A stretch of 64,000 nt of DNA, from assembly GCF_003797775.2 (NCBI RefSeq), contig NZ_CP060725.1, positions 3,280,001 to 3,344,000 of the forward strand, written 5' to 3'. Positions 1 through 9,349 of the stretch are shown in pieces (positions within the stretch are counted from its first letter, which is position 1; each line of letters begins with the position of its first letter). The translations under genes were made by a program, and so were the position numbers. The notes beneath the pieces are model-generated. The model had not been told where the DNA came from, made no database searches, and saw only the letters and a program-made list of their open reading frames with translations. The DNA is from Sphingopyxis sp. OPL5. GTDB taxonomy: Bacteria; Pseudomonadota; Alphaproteobacteria; Sphingomonadales; Sphingomonadaceae.

Positions 1-1
1 T

Positions 2-1336
2 ACAGCGTTGCTGCTCTTCCCGCTGGCAGCGTGCGCTCACTACGAGCCAAAGCCGCTTCTCGTCGATCCCGTTGCTGCGCCGTCGCTTCAGGCCCCGCTA
101 ACCGATATCCTGTCGCGCGACGCTGCGACGATCGACCGGCCCTATCTGAAGCCAGTCGCGCTCGACCTTTCGGCGCCGCTCGACCCCAATGGCATCGCGA
201 TCCTCGCGGTGATCGCCAATCCCGATCTCAAGGCGCAGCGCGCGCGTGCCGGAGTTGGTGACGCGCAGGTTTTCGCCGCGGGACTGCTGCCCGACCCGAC
301 CTTCAGCTTCGGCGTCGACCATATTCTTTCGGGGCCGGACCCGCTCGACAATATCGCGGGCACGCTGGGGTTCAGCCTTAATGCACTCCGCACGCAAAAG
401 GTGCAGCGCGCGCAGGCCGTCGCCGAGGCGCGGCAGGTGCGGCTCGATCTCGCTTGGGCCGAATGGCAGACCGCCTGCAACGCGCGGCTGCAGGCGGTGC
501 GCGTCCTCGCGCTCGAACAGGCGCTCGCCAATACTGCGACCAGCGCCGACGCGAGCGAAGCGCTTCTCGGCCGCTATCTGAAGGCGGCGGGCCGCGGCGA
601 CATTTCGCCCGACCAGGTCCAGTCGTCGCGCATCGCCGCGCTTGACGCCCAGAGCAATTTTCGCAGTGCCCAGACCAATCTCGCAACCGCACGCTCCGAG
701 CTTCACCGTCTGCTTGGCTTGCCGCCGGACTATGCGCTGCGGCTGGCTCCGACGCCTATGCCCGCGACGGTGCCCGACGCGAATCGCCTCTTCGCGATGG
801 CGCTTGCGGGGCGTAGCGATCTCGACGCGCTGCGTGCCGGCTATGATGCGCAGGAAGCCGCTGTCCGCCGCGCGATCCTCGACCAGTTCCCGAATCTGGA
901 TCTCACGATCAGCGGCGCGCGCGATACCGGCGGCAACAAATTGCTTGGCCCGTCGATCGGCTTCACGCTTCCGCTATGGAACCGCAATCGCGGCGGTATC
1001 GCGGTCGCCGAGGCCACGCGCGAAGCGCTCCATCAGGAATATGATGCACGCCTGTTCCAGACCCGCGCCGATATCGCCGCCGCGGTGTCGGGCCTCGCGA
1101 TCGCGCGCCAGCAATATGAGATCCTGCGCGCTGGCATGCCCGCTATCGAAAACTTTGCGAAAGCGAGCCGCCGCGCCGCGCAGCGCGGCGACCTCGCGCT
1201 GGCGACCGCGGAAGTTGCCGAGCAGAGCCTTCGTGACCGGCAATTGCTGCTTCTCCAGTCCGAACAGGCGATCGCCGAACAAACCATTGCGCTCGAACTG
1301 CTCGTCGGCGCCCCGCAGGAATCCTGGACCCTATGA
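2..1336 (+). CDS. TolC-family outer-membrane efflux factor (5' end cut or start uncertain)
   Basis: This is the outer-membrane channel of a tripartite RND pump. The visible N-terminus is hydrophobic and ends in a lipobox-like LAAC, so the mature protein is probably a lipoprotein with its Cys near window residue 11. The rest is helical, with two repeated outer-membrane-efflux (OEP) halves and the usual Ala/Gln/Arg-rich coiled segments. The frame is open to the window edge; a TTG lies at base 8, but a normal signal peptide would need more residues, so the true start is probably upstream. It overlaps the adaptor gene by 4 bases, which supports one operon with the two genes that follow. Confidence 0.85.
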   Translation, partial: TALLLFPLAACAHYEPKPLLVDPVAAPSLQAPLTDILSRDAATIDRPYLKPVALDLSAPLDPNGIAILAVIANPDLKAQRARAGVGDAQVFAAGLLPDPTFSFGVDHILSGPDPLDNIAGTLGFSLNALRTQKVQRAQAVAEARQVRLDLAWAEWQTACNARLQAVRVLALEQALANTATSADASEALLGRYLKAAGRGDISPDQVQSSRIAALDAQSNFRSAQTNLATARSELHRLLGLPPDYALRLAPTPMPATVPDANRLFAMALAGRSDLDALRAGYDAQEAAVRRAILDQFPNLDLTISGARDTGGNKLLGPSIGFTLPLWNRNRGGIAVAEATREALHQEYDARLFQTRADIAAAVSGLAIARQQYEILRAGMPAIENFAKASRRAAQRGDLALATAEVAEQSLRDRQLLLLQSEQAIAEQTIALELLVGAPQESWTL

Positions 1337-2376
1337 TCAGCCGGACATCCCTCGTTCTGCCGCTCGCCTTCGCCTGTCTGCTGGGCGGTTGCCAATCCTC
1401 GACCGACTCTGCCGCGACCGCCGTTCCGGTCGCGACGATCGACGTCGCGGCCGTCACCACCGGCGATATCGATGAGAAGATCACGCTCTACGGCGCGGCA
1501 GAGGCCAATGGTGCGGGCAAATATACGCTGTCCGCCCCGATGGAAGCGATCGTGCAGGCGGTCGACACGCCGGTCGGTAGCCGCGTGGCGCGCGGCCAGA
1601 TATTGGTGCGGCTGAGGCCCAGTCCAACGGCGCGCCTCGATCTCGCCACCGCGTCGGCGAATGCCAACGCCGCCGATCTCGCGCACGCGCGGGCGCGGCG
1701 ACTTCGCGCCGACGGGCTGGTGAGCGATGCCGAGGTCGAAACGGCGCGCGCCGCGAAACAGGCCGCTGATGCCGCGCGCGCCAGCCTCGCCACCCGTAAC
1801 GGAGCGCTCGTACTTCGCGCGCCCGCCAGCGGCACCGTGGAAGTCATCGGGGCCAGCGCGGGCGAGCTTGTCGCGGCCGGGGCGACGATCGTATCGCTGG
1901 TCAAGGAAGGGGATTTGCGCGCGCGCTTCGGGGTCGATCCGGCGATCGCGCGGCGCATTCCCAAGGGGAGCTATGTCGAGGTTACCGCGGCCGGCAGCAA
2001 GCTGGCCTTCAACGTCCCCGTACTGTCGGTCGACAGCGTCGTCGATCCGGTGACGAAGCTGGCGTCGGTCTATGTCCAGATACCGAATGAGCGCGGGGTC
2101 GGCGCGGGCGAAAGCCTGACTGGGCGGGTGCTGCTTGCCAATATCGCCGGCGGCATCACCATTCCCTATGCCGCGCTGCTCGACGACGGCGGCCAGCCTT
2201 TCGTCTTCGTCATCGCGAACACGATCGCCAAGCGGCGCGATATTGCCGTCGGGCCGCGCACCGGCGACCGGATCAGCGTCACGTCGGGGCTGAAGGCCGG
2301 CGAACGCGTCGCCACGGTTGGCGTAACCGCGCTTGAGGACGGGATGAAGACCCGCATTCAGGGCGCGAAAAAGTGA
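1333..2376 (+). CDS. RND efflux periplasmic adaptor (membrane fusion protein), lipoprotein
   Basis: This 347-residue adaptor links an inner-membrane RND permease to the outer-membrane channel. It begins with a lipoprotein signal ending in LLGGC (Cys about residue 20). It then shows a biotinyl-lipoyl-like half (residues about 60-95), a short alpha hairpin rich in Ala and Arg (about 95-150), the second lipoyl half, and beta-barrel and membrane-proximal domains. The short hairpin fits HlyD/AcrA-type adaptors that contact a TolC-like partner tip to tip. The ATG overlaps the preceding stop and its own stop overlaps the permease start, both by 4 bases, so translation is probably coupled. No substrate can be read from the sequence. 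Confidence 0.88.
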   Translation: MISRTSLVLPLAFACLLGGCQSSTDSAATAVPVATIDVAAVTTGDIDEKITLYGAAEANGAGKYTLSAPMEAIVQAVDTPVGSRVARGQILVRLRPSPTARLDLATASANANAADLAHARARRLRADGLVSDAEVETARAAKQAADAARASLATRNGALVLRAPASGTVEVIGASAGELVAAGATIVSLVKEGDLRARFGVDPAIARRIPKGSYVEVTAAGSKLAFNVPVLSVDSVVDPVTKLASVYVQIPNERGVGAGESLTGRVLLANIAGGITIPYAALLDDGGQPFVFVIANTIAKRRDIAVGPRTGDRISVTSGLKAGERVATVGVTALEDGMKTRIQGAKK

Positions 2377-5300
2377 CCGACATCATCAGCAAACATGCGC
2401 GGTCGATCTGGCTCGCGGTGATCCTGCTTGCGCTCGCGGGCGTGGTATCGGCGACGCGCGTGCCGGTCGGACTGTTTCCCAACATCGATTATCCACGGGT
2501 CGTCGTGTCGGTCGATGCCGGCGACCGCGACGCCGCGCAGATGGAAGCCGAAATCACGCGGCCGATCGAGATCGGGCTGCGCGCGGTGCCGGGGGTGACC
2601 AATGTCCGTTCGGTCACGAGCCGCGGCAGCGCCGAGGTCGCGCTCAATTTCCAGTGGGGCGACGATATGGTCGCCGCCGCCCAGTCGACGCAGGGCGCGC
2701 TCGCGACCTTGCTTCCGACCTTGCCGGCCGGCACGAGCTTCAACGTGCGGCGCTCCGATCCGACGATCTTTCCCGTCACCGGCTTTGCCTTGACCTCGGA
2801 CAGCCTCAGCCCCGAGGCGCTTCGTACGATCGCAGATCTCAAGATATTGCCCGCATTGACCTCGGTCGAGGGTGTCGCCGGCGTCGACATATTGGGGAGC
2901 AGCCCCCGTGAGTTCGCGGTCGATGTCGATCCGGCGCGGCTGCAATCGCTCGGCATCAGCCTCACCGATGTCGTCACTGCGCTCGGCAAGGCCAATATGG
3001 TCCGCGGTCTCGGCAAGATCGAGGACCGGCACCGTCTCTATCTGGTGCTGATCGAGAACCGCGTCGCCAATGCGGACGATCTGGGCGCGGTCCCGATCAA
3101 GGCGGCGGCGGGCGGGGCAGGGGTGGTAACGCTCGGCCAGATCGCGGCGATCTCGCCTTCGACCGCTCCGGCGTTCAGTCGCGTGACGTCCGACGGCAAG
3201 CAGGCGGTTCTCGTCAACGTTCGCCAGGCGCTGAAGGGCGACACCGTGGCGATCGTAAAAGCGGTCGACGCGCGGCTCGCCGAGCTGCATCTGCCGCCGT
3301 CGGTCAAGGTCACCACCTTCTACGACCAGTCCGAGCTCGTCGTCGGCGCGGCGAACGCCGTGCGTGATGCGATCCTGATGGGCGCGTTGCTGGCGGGGAT
3401 CGTGCTCTTCGTCTTCCTGCGGTCGGGGCGATTGATGGTCATCACCGGGCTGATGCTGCCCGCGGTGCTCGCCGCCACCTGCCTGCTGCTTTTCGCCTTC
3501 GGCATGAGCTTCAACATGATGACGCTCGGCGGTATGGCGGCGGCGGTCGGGCTCGTGGTCGACGATGCGGTCGTCATGCTCGAGCATATGATGCGGCGCA
3601 TGCAGGAGCAGCGGCTGAGCGACCCGGGACCGCTGCTGGCCGCCGCGGCCGAAATGGGCATGCCGCTGCTCGGCTCGACGACGGCGACGATCGTCGTCTT
3701 CCTGCCACTTGCCTTTATCAGCGGCGTGACCGGCGGATTTTTCAAGGCGCTGGCGATCACAATGGTGGCAGCGCTAGTCATCTCCCTGCTCTTCGCCCGC
3801 TTCGTCATCCCGCTCGTCGCGGCCCATTGGCTCCGCGAGAAGGATGCCGAGTCCGCCGATCGTGCCAACAAGGTCCTCGATCCGCTGCTCGACCGTTATG
3901 GGCGCGCGAGCACGCGTGCCTTTGGACGGCCGGTCCTGTTCGCGGCGCTCGTCGCGGCGCTGCTTGCGGTCAGCGGCTATATGGCCTGGCGGAGCGTGCC
4001 GTCGGGGTTCATGCCCAAGATGGACGAGGGCGGGTTCGTCCTCGATTATAAGGCGCAGTCGGGCGCGTCGCTCGAAGATACCGACGCGCTGCTGCAACGC
4101 GTCGAGACGATCATCAGCGCGACGCCCGAGGTCGCGAGCTACTCGCGGCGCACCGGCGTCCAGCTTGGCGGCGGTCTCACCGAGGCCGACGAGGGCGATT
4201 ATTTCATTCGCCTCAAGGGCGGCTCGCGGCGCGATATCGAAGCGGTGATGACCGACATGCGCGAGAAGATCGCCGCCGACGTGCCGGGGCTCGAGGTCGA
4301 GCTGATCCAGCTCATGGAGGATCTGATCGGCGACCTGACCGCCGTCCCGCAACCGATCGAGGTCAAATTGTTCGGCGACGACACAGCGGCGCTCGAAGCG
4401 GCGGCGAAGGCGATCGGCGAGCGCATCGGCAAGATATCGGGCGTCGTCGAGGTCGTCGATGGCCTGCGCGTCGCTGGCGATGCGATCAGCATATCGGTCG
4501 ATCCCGGCGCCGCGGCCCAATATGGCCTCGACCCCGACAGCATCGCCTCGCAGCTCGAGACCGCGGTCGGCGGCACCCCGGCGACACAGGTCCGCATCGG
4601 CGCCCAGCTCATCGACGTGCGCGTGCGCGCGCCGCAGGATTTGCGCAGCGATGTCGCGCGGATCGAAAACCTGCCGCTCGTTGCGCCCGACGGGAGCGGC
4701 GTCCGGCTTGCCGCGGTCGCGACCGTGTCGGTGCAGAGCGGACAAAAGCAGCTGACGCGCGAAAATCTGGCGCCCTATATCGCCGTGACCGCGCGGCTCG
4801 AGGGACGCGATCTCGGTTCGGCGATGGCGGAGATCAAGAGCGCGGTCGGCCAGCTCAAGCTGCCCGCCTCGGTCCGCGTCGACTATGGCGGACTCTATGC
4901 CGAGCAGCAGAAGAGCTTCGCCGATCTCTCGCTGGTTTTCGGCGCCGCGTTGCTGCTCAGCGCCTTGCTCATCACCCTGTTGTTCGAGCGCGCCGGCTGG
5001 ACGGTCGCGGCGATCGCGACGGTGCTGCTGACCGCGGCGGCGGTGATGATCGGGCTGTGGATCATGGGGATCGAGCTCAATATCTCGGCGCTGATGGGGC
5101 TCACCATGGTCGTCGGCATGGTCGCCGAACTCGTCATCTTCTTTCTCGCCGAGATCGACCGCGACAAGCCGATGACGTCGGCGGTGCTGCTCGAGGCCGG
5201 CCGGAAGAGGCTGCGCCCCATTCTGATGTCCGCGCTGATCGCGGTGCTGACCCTCGCGCCGCTCGCGCTCGGCCTCAGCCGGGGCGCCGGCCTTCAGCAG

Positions 5301-5414
5301 CCGCTGGCGACCGCGATCATCTTCGGCTTGATTGCCGCGGTGCCGCTGGTCCTGTTCTTTCTTCCCGCGATGCTGCTCGCGCTCACGCGGCGCGAGCCGA
5401 GGCCCGCCGCCTGA
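2373..5414 (+). CDS. RND efflux permease (HAE1-like), inner membrane
   Basis: This 1013-residue protein has the RND layout: TM1, a large periplasmic loop, TM2-6, TM7, a second loop, then TM8-12. In TM4 the motif GLVVDDAVV places paired Asp at residues 397-398, the proton-relay pair of the hydrophobe/amphiphile (HAE) branch. Heavy-metal CzcA-type pumps have VDGAV here, so drugs, detergents or other organic compounds are likelier substrates than metals. The start is a GTG overlapping the adaptor stop by 4 bases. Length is close to the family norm. It ends 13 bases before a convergent gene, with no clear terminator hairpin between them. Confidence 0.9.
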   Translation: MTDIISKHARSIWLAVILLALAGVVSATRVPVGLFPNIDYPRVVVSVDAGDRDAAQMEAEITRPIEIGLRAVPGVTNVRSVTSRGSAEVALNFQWGDDMVAAAQSTQGALATLLPTLPAGTSFNVRRSDPTIFPVTGFALTSDSLSPEALRTIADLKILPALTSVEGVAGVDILGSSPREFAVDVDPARLQSLGISLTDVVTALGKANMVRGLGKIEDRHRLYLVLIENRVANADDLGAVPIKAAAGGAGVVTLGQIAAISPSTAPAFSRVTSDGKQAVLVNVRQALKGDTVAIVKAVDARLAELHLPPSVKVTTFYDQSELVVGAANAVRDAILMGALLAGIVLFVFLRSGRLMVITGLMLPAVLAATCLLLFAFGMSFNMMTLGGMAAAVGLVVDDAVVMLEHMMRRMQEQRLSDPGPLLAAAAEMGMPLLGSTTATIVVFLPLAFISGVTGGFFKALAITMVAALVISLLFARFVIPLVAAHWLREKDAESADRANKVLDPLLDRYGRASTRAFGRPVLFAALVAALLAVSGYMAWRSVPSGFMPKMDEGGFVLDYKAQSGASLEDTDALLQRVETIISATPEVASYSRRTGVQLGGGLTEADEGDYFIRLKGGSRRDIEAVMTDMREKIAADVPGLEVELIQLMEDLIGDLTAVPQPIEVKLFGDDTAALEAAAKAIGERIGKISGVVEVVDGLRVAGDAISISVDPGAAAQYGLDPDSIASQLETAVGGTPATQVRIGAQLIDVRVRAPQDLRSDVARIENLPLVAPDGSGVRLAAVATVSVQSGQKQLTRENLAPYIAVTARLEGRDLGSAMAEIKSAVGQLKLPASVRVDYGGLYAEQQKSFADLSLVFGAALLLSALLITLLFERAGWTVAAIATVLLTAAAVMIGLWIMGIELNISALMGLTMVVGMVAELVIFFLAEIDRDKPMTSAVLLEAGRKRLRPILMSALIAVLTLAPLALGLSRGAGLQQPLATAIIFGLIAAVPLVLFFLPAMLLALTRREPRPAA

Positions 5415-5427
5415 GGCCGGCGTCCGG

Positions 5428-6510
5428 TCAGACGATCGAGCGGCGCCTCGGCGAGTGGAGCGCGAGCGCGCGGGTAAGGCGATAGGTCACGCCATAGCCG
5501 ACATGATCGGAGAGCATCGTGCCGTCGCGCTCGCGGCCGAACGGCACCGCCATCGCGATCGCCTGGATCGAGGCGTCATAGCCCGGCGAAAAGAACTGCC
5601 AGTCACGACCCTTCTGAAACACCGTCGCCGCGATGGTTGGGATCGTTCGCCCGCAAGGTGCATCCGATTTGAGGCAATGCTGGAGCGCGTTGTCGATCGG
5701 AAGCCGGCGTTTCGTGGTCCAGTTCGCCGCGCTGTGGGCGGCGAGGTAAGTTCGTCGTTCGGCCGAACTGGCGTTGAAATCACCCGCCAGGATGACCGGC
5801 AGATCGGGGTCGCGGTATCGCGCCAGAAAATGGTCGATCACCTCGACCTGCCGCCGATAGGCATAAAGCGAGCGTGCCGGACTGACGCCGGACGCCTTCT
5901 TGCTGTTCATATGGGTGGTGACCACGGTCACCGGGGTCGTGCTTCCGGGGACGGCGATCGTCACCATCAATATGCCCTTGTTGGCGAGGCAGTCATAACC
6001 TGCACAGGCAAAGGCGGGAAAGGCCTCGCGGCGCACCGAGAGGATCGGATAGTCCGACGCGAGGATCAGTCCTGACGAGACCTGCTTGCCCGACCGCTCG
6101 CCCTTGAAAAAGCTCGCGCCTTCGATGAAATCTCTGTCGCTCTCCTGCGGCTTGACCGGGCTTGTGAGATCGCGAGAAGGTCCCTCGACAACAAAGCGAT
6201 AGCCGCTATGCCGCGCGATCGCTTTGGCGGGCTCGGTGAACGCTTCCTGCAGGATGATGACGTGCGGCTGCGCGTCCTGCGCTCGCATGGCGAGAAGCCG
6301 GGCTTCGATACGCGCGAAGTCGGCGCTTCGGTCGGCGGCCAGCGGCCAGGGCAGGCCTTTGACATTATAGGCCATAATCGAGAGGCCGGCCGGCGGCGCC
6401 TTCATCGGCGCCTGCGGTTCCGGCTTGGAAACGGCCGGCAGCGCGACGCTGCCCAATAGCATCGGCATCATCGCCATCAGCACGCCCGTACCGGCCATCT
6501 TCTTGCTCAC
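5428..6510 (-). CDS. Secreted endonuclease/exonuclease/phosphatase (EEP) fold enzyme
   Basis: EEP-fold enzymes are Mg-dependent phosphodiesterases (DNase I, sphingomyelinases, inositol phosphatases). The N-terminus is a Sec signal (MSKKM then a hydrophobic stretch ending near ALPAVS), so the protein acts outside the cytoplasm. Catalytic motifs are visible: YNVKG (Asn), ILQEAF (metal-binding Glu), THMNS, GDFNAS (Asp/Asn pair) and LSDHVGY (the SDH signature). The substrate could be a phospholipid head group or a nucleic acid; the sequence does not decide. I chose the GTG at 6510 because an AGGAG lies 8 bases upstream; a GTG at 6516 is the alternative. It stands alone on this strand. Confidence 0.75.
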   Translation of the reverse strand: MSKKMAGTGVLMAMMPMLLGSVALPAVSKPEPQAPMKAPPAGLSIMAYNVKGLPWPLAADRSADFARIEARLLAMRAQDAQPHVIILQEAFTEPAKAIARHSGYRFVVEGPSRDLTSPVKPQESDRDFIEGASFFKGERSGKQVSSGLILASDYPILSVRREAFPAFACAGYDCLANKGILMVTIAVPGSTTPVTVVTTHMNSKKASGVSPARSLYAYRRQVEVIDHFLARYRDPDLPVILAGDFNASSAERRTYLAAHSAANWTTKRRLPIDNALQHCLKSDAPCGRTIPTIAATVFQKGRDWQFFSPGYDASIQAIAMAVPFGRERDGTMLSDHVGYGVTYRLTRALALHSPRRRSIV

Positions 6511-6665
6511 TCGCACTGCTCCTGTCGGTTCGAGATCGGCTGATTGACGCCGCGGGGCTCCCCGATCCGCACTTCGTCGGGGGAGGTGTGGAAAAGCGAG
6601 GTCGATGGCGTCTGATCCCTCGAGCGCCTGGCTGGCAGGCGCCCTGCGAACCCGGGGGATATGTC

Positions 6666-7424
6666 ATGAGGGTTTTGGCGACTGGTGCCGCTGCGATGAG
6701 CGCCCTGCTGTTTCCCGGCTCCTTGATGGCGTGGGAGGCAGCGCCAAATATTGCCGTCACCCATGTGGCGCTTCCCAATCCCGCGCGCTCGGGGGCGCGG
6801 GCGCCGCTTGCGATCCTGCCGGCCGAAGATTTGGCAACAAGCACGTCCGAGGCGATGACGACGAGCGGCGGCGTGGCCGTCCTCGGGATCGTCAAAAGTC
6901 ACGCGGTCGGCCGCGAATGGGAAGGCGGATCCTTCCACCTGGCCGCCATGCGCGGACGGTCGGAATCCGCGAGAACGGCGGCGCAAAGTTTCGAATATCA
7001 GCGCTTCGCGATGATGGCGATCGGTGCCGACGTGTCCCGGGATATCTCGGATCGCGACACGCTGACGCTTGCCGGCACCTATGCCGCCGAACGCCGCCGC
7101 CCGGCGTTCATCGTCGGCCCGCACCGCTATTATCGGACCGACGAGCGCGCCGCCGTCCTTCACTGGACCCGCGATGATCGCCTCGATCTGGCTGGTACCC
7201 TGTTCGACACCGGCCCGGCGAAACCGCGGACGGCAGCCGAGCGCTTCGCCGATCTTGCCGGCGGCGCGCCGCGCGCGGTTCGCGGCTGGGGACTGACGGC
7301 CAGCCTTTACCCCACGGGTGAACCCGACCGCTTGTCGGTCGGCATCGATTTTCGCGACCAGCAGGACCGCGACATCGGGCACCGGGACGCACGCGTCCAG
7401 ATATTCCTGAGGAAGAAATTCTGA
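6666..7424 (+). CDS. Exported protein of unknown function
   Basis: I do not recognise this family. The product of about 252 residues starts with a convincing Sec signal (MRVLATGAAAMSALLFPGSLMAWEA). The body has alternating polar/aromatic strands, and the last residues (VQIFLRKKF) end in Phe, as in small outer-membrane beta-barrels or beta-rich periplasmic proteins. The frame is open 78 bases further upstream, but the ATG at 6666 gives the signal peptide directly. It ends 2 bases before the first glycosyltransferase, so it may be the first gene of the glycan operon. A surface or periplasmic role is inferred from the signal alone. Confidence 0.6.
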   Translation: MRVLATGAAAMSALLFPGSLMAWEAAPNIAVTHVALPNPARSGARAPLAILPAEDLATSTSEAMTTSGGVAVLGIVKSHAVGREWEGGSFHLAAMRGRSESARTAAQSFEYQRFAMMAIGADVSRDISDRDTLTLAGTYAAERRRPAFIVGPHRYYRTDERAAVLHWTRDDRLDLAGTLFDTGPAKPRTAAERFADLAGGAPRAVRGWGLTASLYPTGEPDRLSVGIDFRDQQDRDIGHRDARVQIFLRKKF

Positions 7425-7426
7425 CC

Positions 7427-8533
7427 ATGACCCATGCCGGGCATATCGCGATCATCCTCCATGATTTCTCGACCGGAGGCAGCGAACGGATCGCCATTCG
7501 CCTCGCCAATCGCTGGGCGGAACGGGGCCGGCGGGTGACGATCATTTGCGGAACGCAGATGGGCGCGGCACGCGCGCTCGTCGGCCCCGGCGTCGCGGTC
7601 AAGACCTGCTCGCCCGAAACATGGCGCAGCCCCTGGTCGCGCGTACAGCTCGGGTGGCGCATGGCGCGGATCGTGCGGGCCGAGGCACCCGATATCGTCT
7701 TTTCGCCGGGTAATTTCCACCTCATCATTCTCGCCTTCCTGGCGCGCCAACGCTTCGCCAAACGGCCGATCTTCGTGAGCAAGCTCAGCAACCCGATCCG
7801 CCGTGGCGGGCTTCGACGCCTCATGCGCGGACTCGCCGATGCGGCGATCCGGCTCGCCGCCGCGCCGACCGATATGCTGGTCGCGATGTCGCCGTCGCTG
7901 TTCGCGGAAGCCCGGTCGGTGTTCCCGGGCCACGCCGTTACCGAAATCGCCGAACCCATCCTCGAGGATGATATCGCCGCGGCGCATAGCCGCGCCGGCC
8001 TCGAGCCGGCACCGCTCATTCTCTGCGCGGCGCGCCTCGCCCCGCAGAAGGACCTGATCACCGCCATCCGTGCCTTCGCCGAACTCCCTCCGGCGCTGAA
8101 GGCACGGTTGCTGATCCTTGGCGAAGGGCCGCTGCGCGGCCGGCTCGAACGCGAAGCCGAAAGACTGGGCGTCGCGGCGCGGGTCGAGATGCCGGGCCAT
8201 GTTCCCGATATCGCGCCCTATCTTGCGCGCGCCGACCTCTATCTGATGAGCTCGCATTATGAAGGCTATCCCGCAGTCCTCGTCGAAGCGATCGCAGCGG
8301 GGGTCCCGATCGTGACGACCGATTGTTCGCTCGCTTTGCCCGAAATCTTCCCGTCACCCGAACTGGGCGCCATCGTCCGCCAGCGTCAGCCCGAAGCCAT
8401 CGCGGCAGCTATCGTCGCGCAGCTTCGCCGATCGCCGCCCTCACCAAATGCCGCGCGCAAGGTCACCGATCGCCACAAGCTCGGTGCTTCGGCGGCCGAC
8501 TATCTCGCGCTCTTCGACCGGTTGGTCCTGTGA
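7427..8533 (+). CDS. Glycosyltransferase family 4
   Basis: This is a retaining GT-B glycosyltransferase of 368 residues that should transfer a sugar from a nucleotide donor. The N-terminal domain opens with the acceptor-side signature DFSTGGSER (residues about 12-20). The C-terminal domain carries CAARLAPQKD, the donor-binding GEGPLRGRLE, and the E-x7-E motif in HYEGYPAVLVEAIA near residues 283-292, all typical of family GT4. There is no signal peptide, so it works in the cytoplasm or at the inner membrane face. It overlaps the next gene by 4 bases and belongs to the glycan/glycolipid run that continues to 16.6 kb. Donor and acceptor are unknown. Confidence 0.85.
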   Translation: MTHAGHIAIILHDFSTGGSERIAIRLANRWAERGRRVTIICGTQMGAARALVGPGVAVKTCSPETWRSPWSRVQLGWRMARIVRAEAPDIVFSPGNFHLIILAFLARQRFAKRPIFVSKLSNPIRRGGLRRLMRGLADAAIRLAAAPTDMLVAMSPSLFAEARSVFPGHAVTEIAEPILEDDIAAAHSRAGLEPAPLILCAARLAPQKDLITAIRAFAELPPALKARLLILGEGPLRGRLEREAERLGVAARVEMPGHVPDIAPYLARADLYLMSSHYEGYPAVLVEAIAAGVPIVTTDCSLALPEIFPSPELGAIVRQRQPEAIAAAIVAQLRRSPPSPNAARKVTDRHKLGASAADYLALFDRLVL

Positions 8534-9282
8534 CCGCGCGCCGCCTTCTTGCTTCGATCCATGATGTCACTCCGGTTCACGCCGAGCGGCTCGATCGACT
8601 CGTTCCCATCGTCGAAGCGATCGTGGGTCCGGGACGCTACGCTCTCCTCGTCGTTCCCGATTTTCATCGGCAGGGGCTGCTGACGGGACATCCGCAGTTC
8701 GCCCGCCGCCTGCGCGGCTGGGCCGACGCGGGCTGCGAAATATTCCTGCATGGCTTCACCCATGTCGACGAGAGTCGCCACGCAGGTGTCGCGGCGCGGT
8801 GGAAAGCTTCGCGCATGACGGCGGGGGAGGGTGAATTTCTCGGCCTCTCGACGCACGAGGCCGAGACGCGAATAGTGGAAGGCCGCGACATGATCGAGCA
8901 GTCGATCGGCCGGCCGATCGCCGGCTTCGTCGCGCCTGCGTGGCTCTACGGAGAGGATAGTCTTGCTGCGCTCGCGGCGCAGAATATCCGCACGATCGAG
9001 GATCATTTTCGCGTCTGGAATCCCCAGAATTCGGAAGTATTCGCGCGGGGGCCGGTCGTGACTTACGCCAGCCGGTCGCGCATGCGCATCGCGAGCTCGA
9101 TCCTGTGGTCGCGCCTCGCGACCGTGCTGCTTGCGCGCGCATCGACGGTGCGCCTTGCCGTCCATCCGCACGACGTCGATTCGCCTCGGCTGATGCGCGA
9201 AATTGCGCGCGCGCTCGGTACTTTTGCGCGTTCGCACCAGCCGGCCACCTACGCCGATCTGGCGTCCGGCCGATTTTCCTGA
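8530..9282 (+). CDS. DUF2334 polysaccharide-deacetylase-like protein
   Basis: This protein of about 250 residues has the NodB-like TIM-barrel of DUF2334. The first conserved block is SIHDVTP (metal Asp), the second HGFTHVDES (the metal-binding H-x3-H), and later VAPAWLYGED matches the barrel. Family members are thought to remove acetyl groups from amino sugars. No signal peptide is visible, so it probably acts on a cytoplasmic or inner-leaflet lipid-linked sugar made by the neighbouring glycosyltransferases. I chose the GTG at 8530 because it overlaps the preceding stop (GTGA); the frame stays open upstream but inside the glycosyltransferase gene. Confidence 0.8.
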   Translation: MTARRLLASIHDVTPVHAERLDRLVPIVEAIVGPGRYALLVVPDFHRQGLLTGHPQFARRLRGWADAGCEIFLHGFTHVDESRHAGVAARWKASRMTAGEGEFLGLSTHEAETRIVEGRDMIEQSIGRPIAGFVAPAWLYGEDSLAALAAQNIRTIEDHFRVWNPQNSEVFARGPVVTYASRSRMRIASSILWSRLATVLLARASTVRLAVHPHDVDSPRLMREIARALGTFARSHQPATYADLASGRFS

Positions 9283-9349
9283 ATCGCTGGTGCGGATTTG
9301 CCGGGGGCTCGGCGTCAGTCCCTCAGTTACCGCTGCCAAAAGGTGATCG

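Noticed and set aside
2358..3587. Minus-strand 409-residue frame opposite the RND permease
   Set aside because: Shadow of the permease gene; His/Arg/Asp-rich with no motif.
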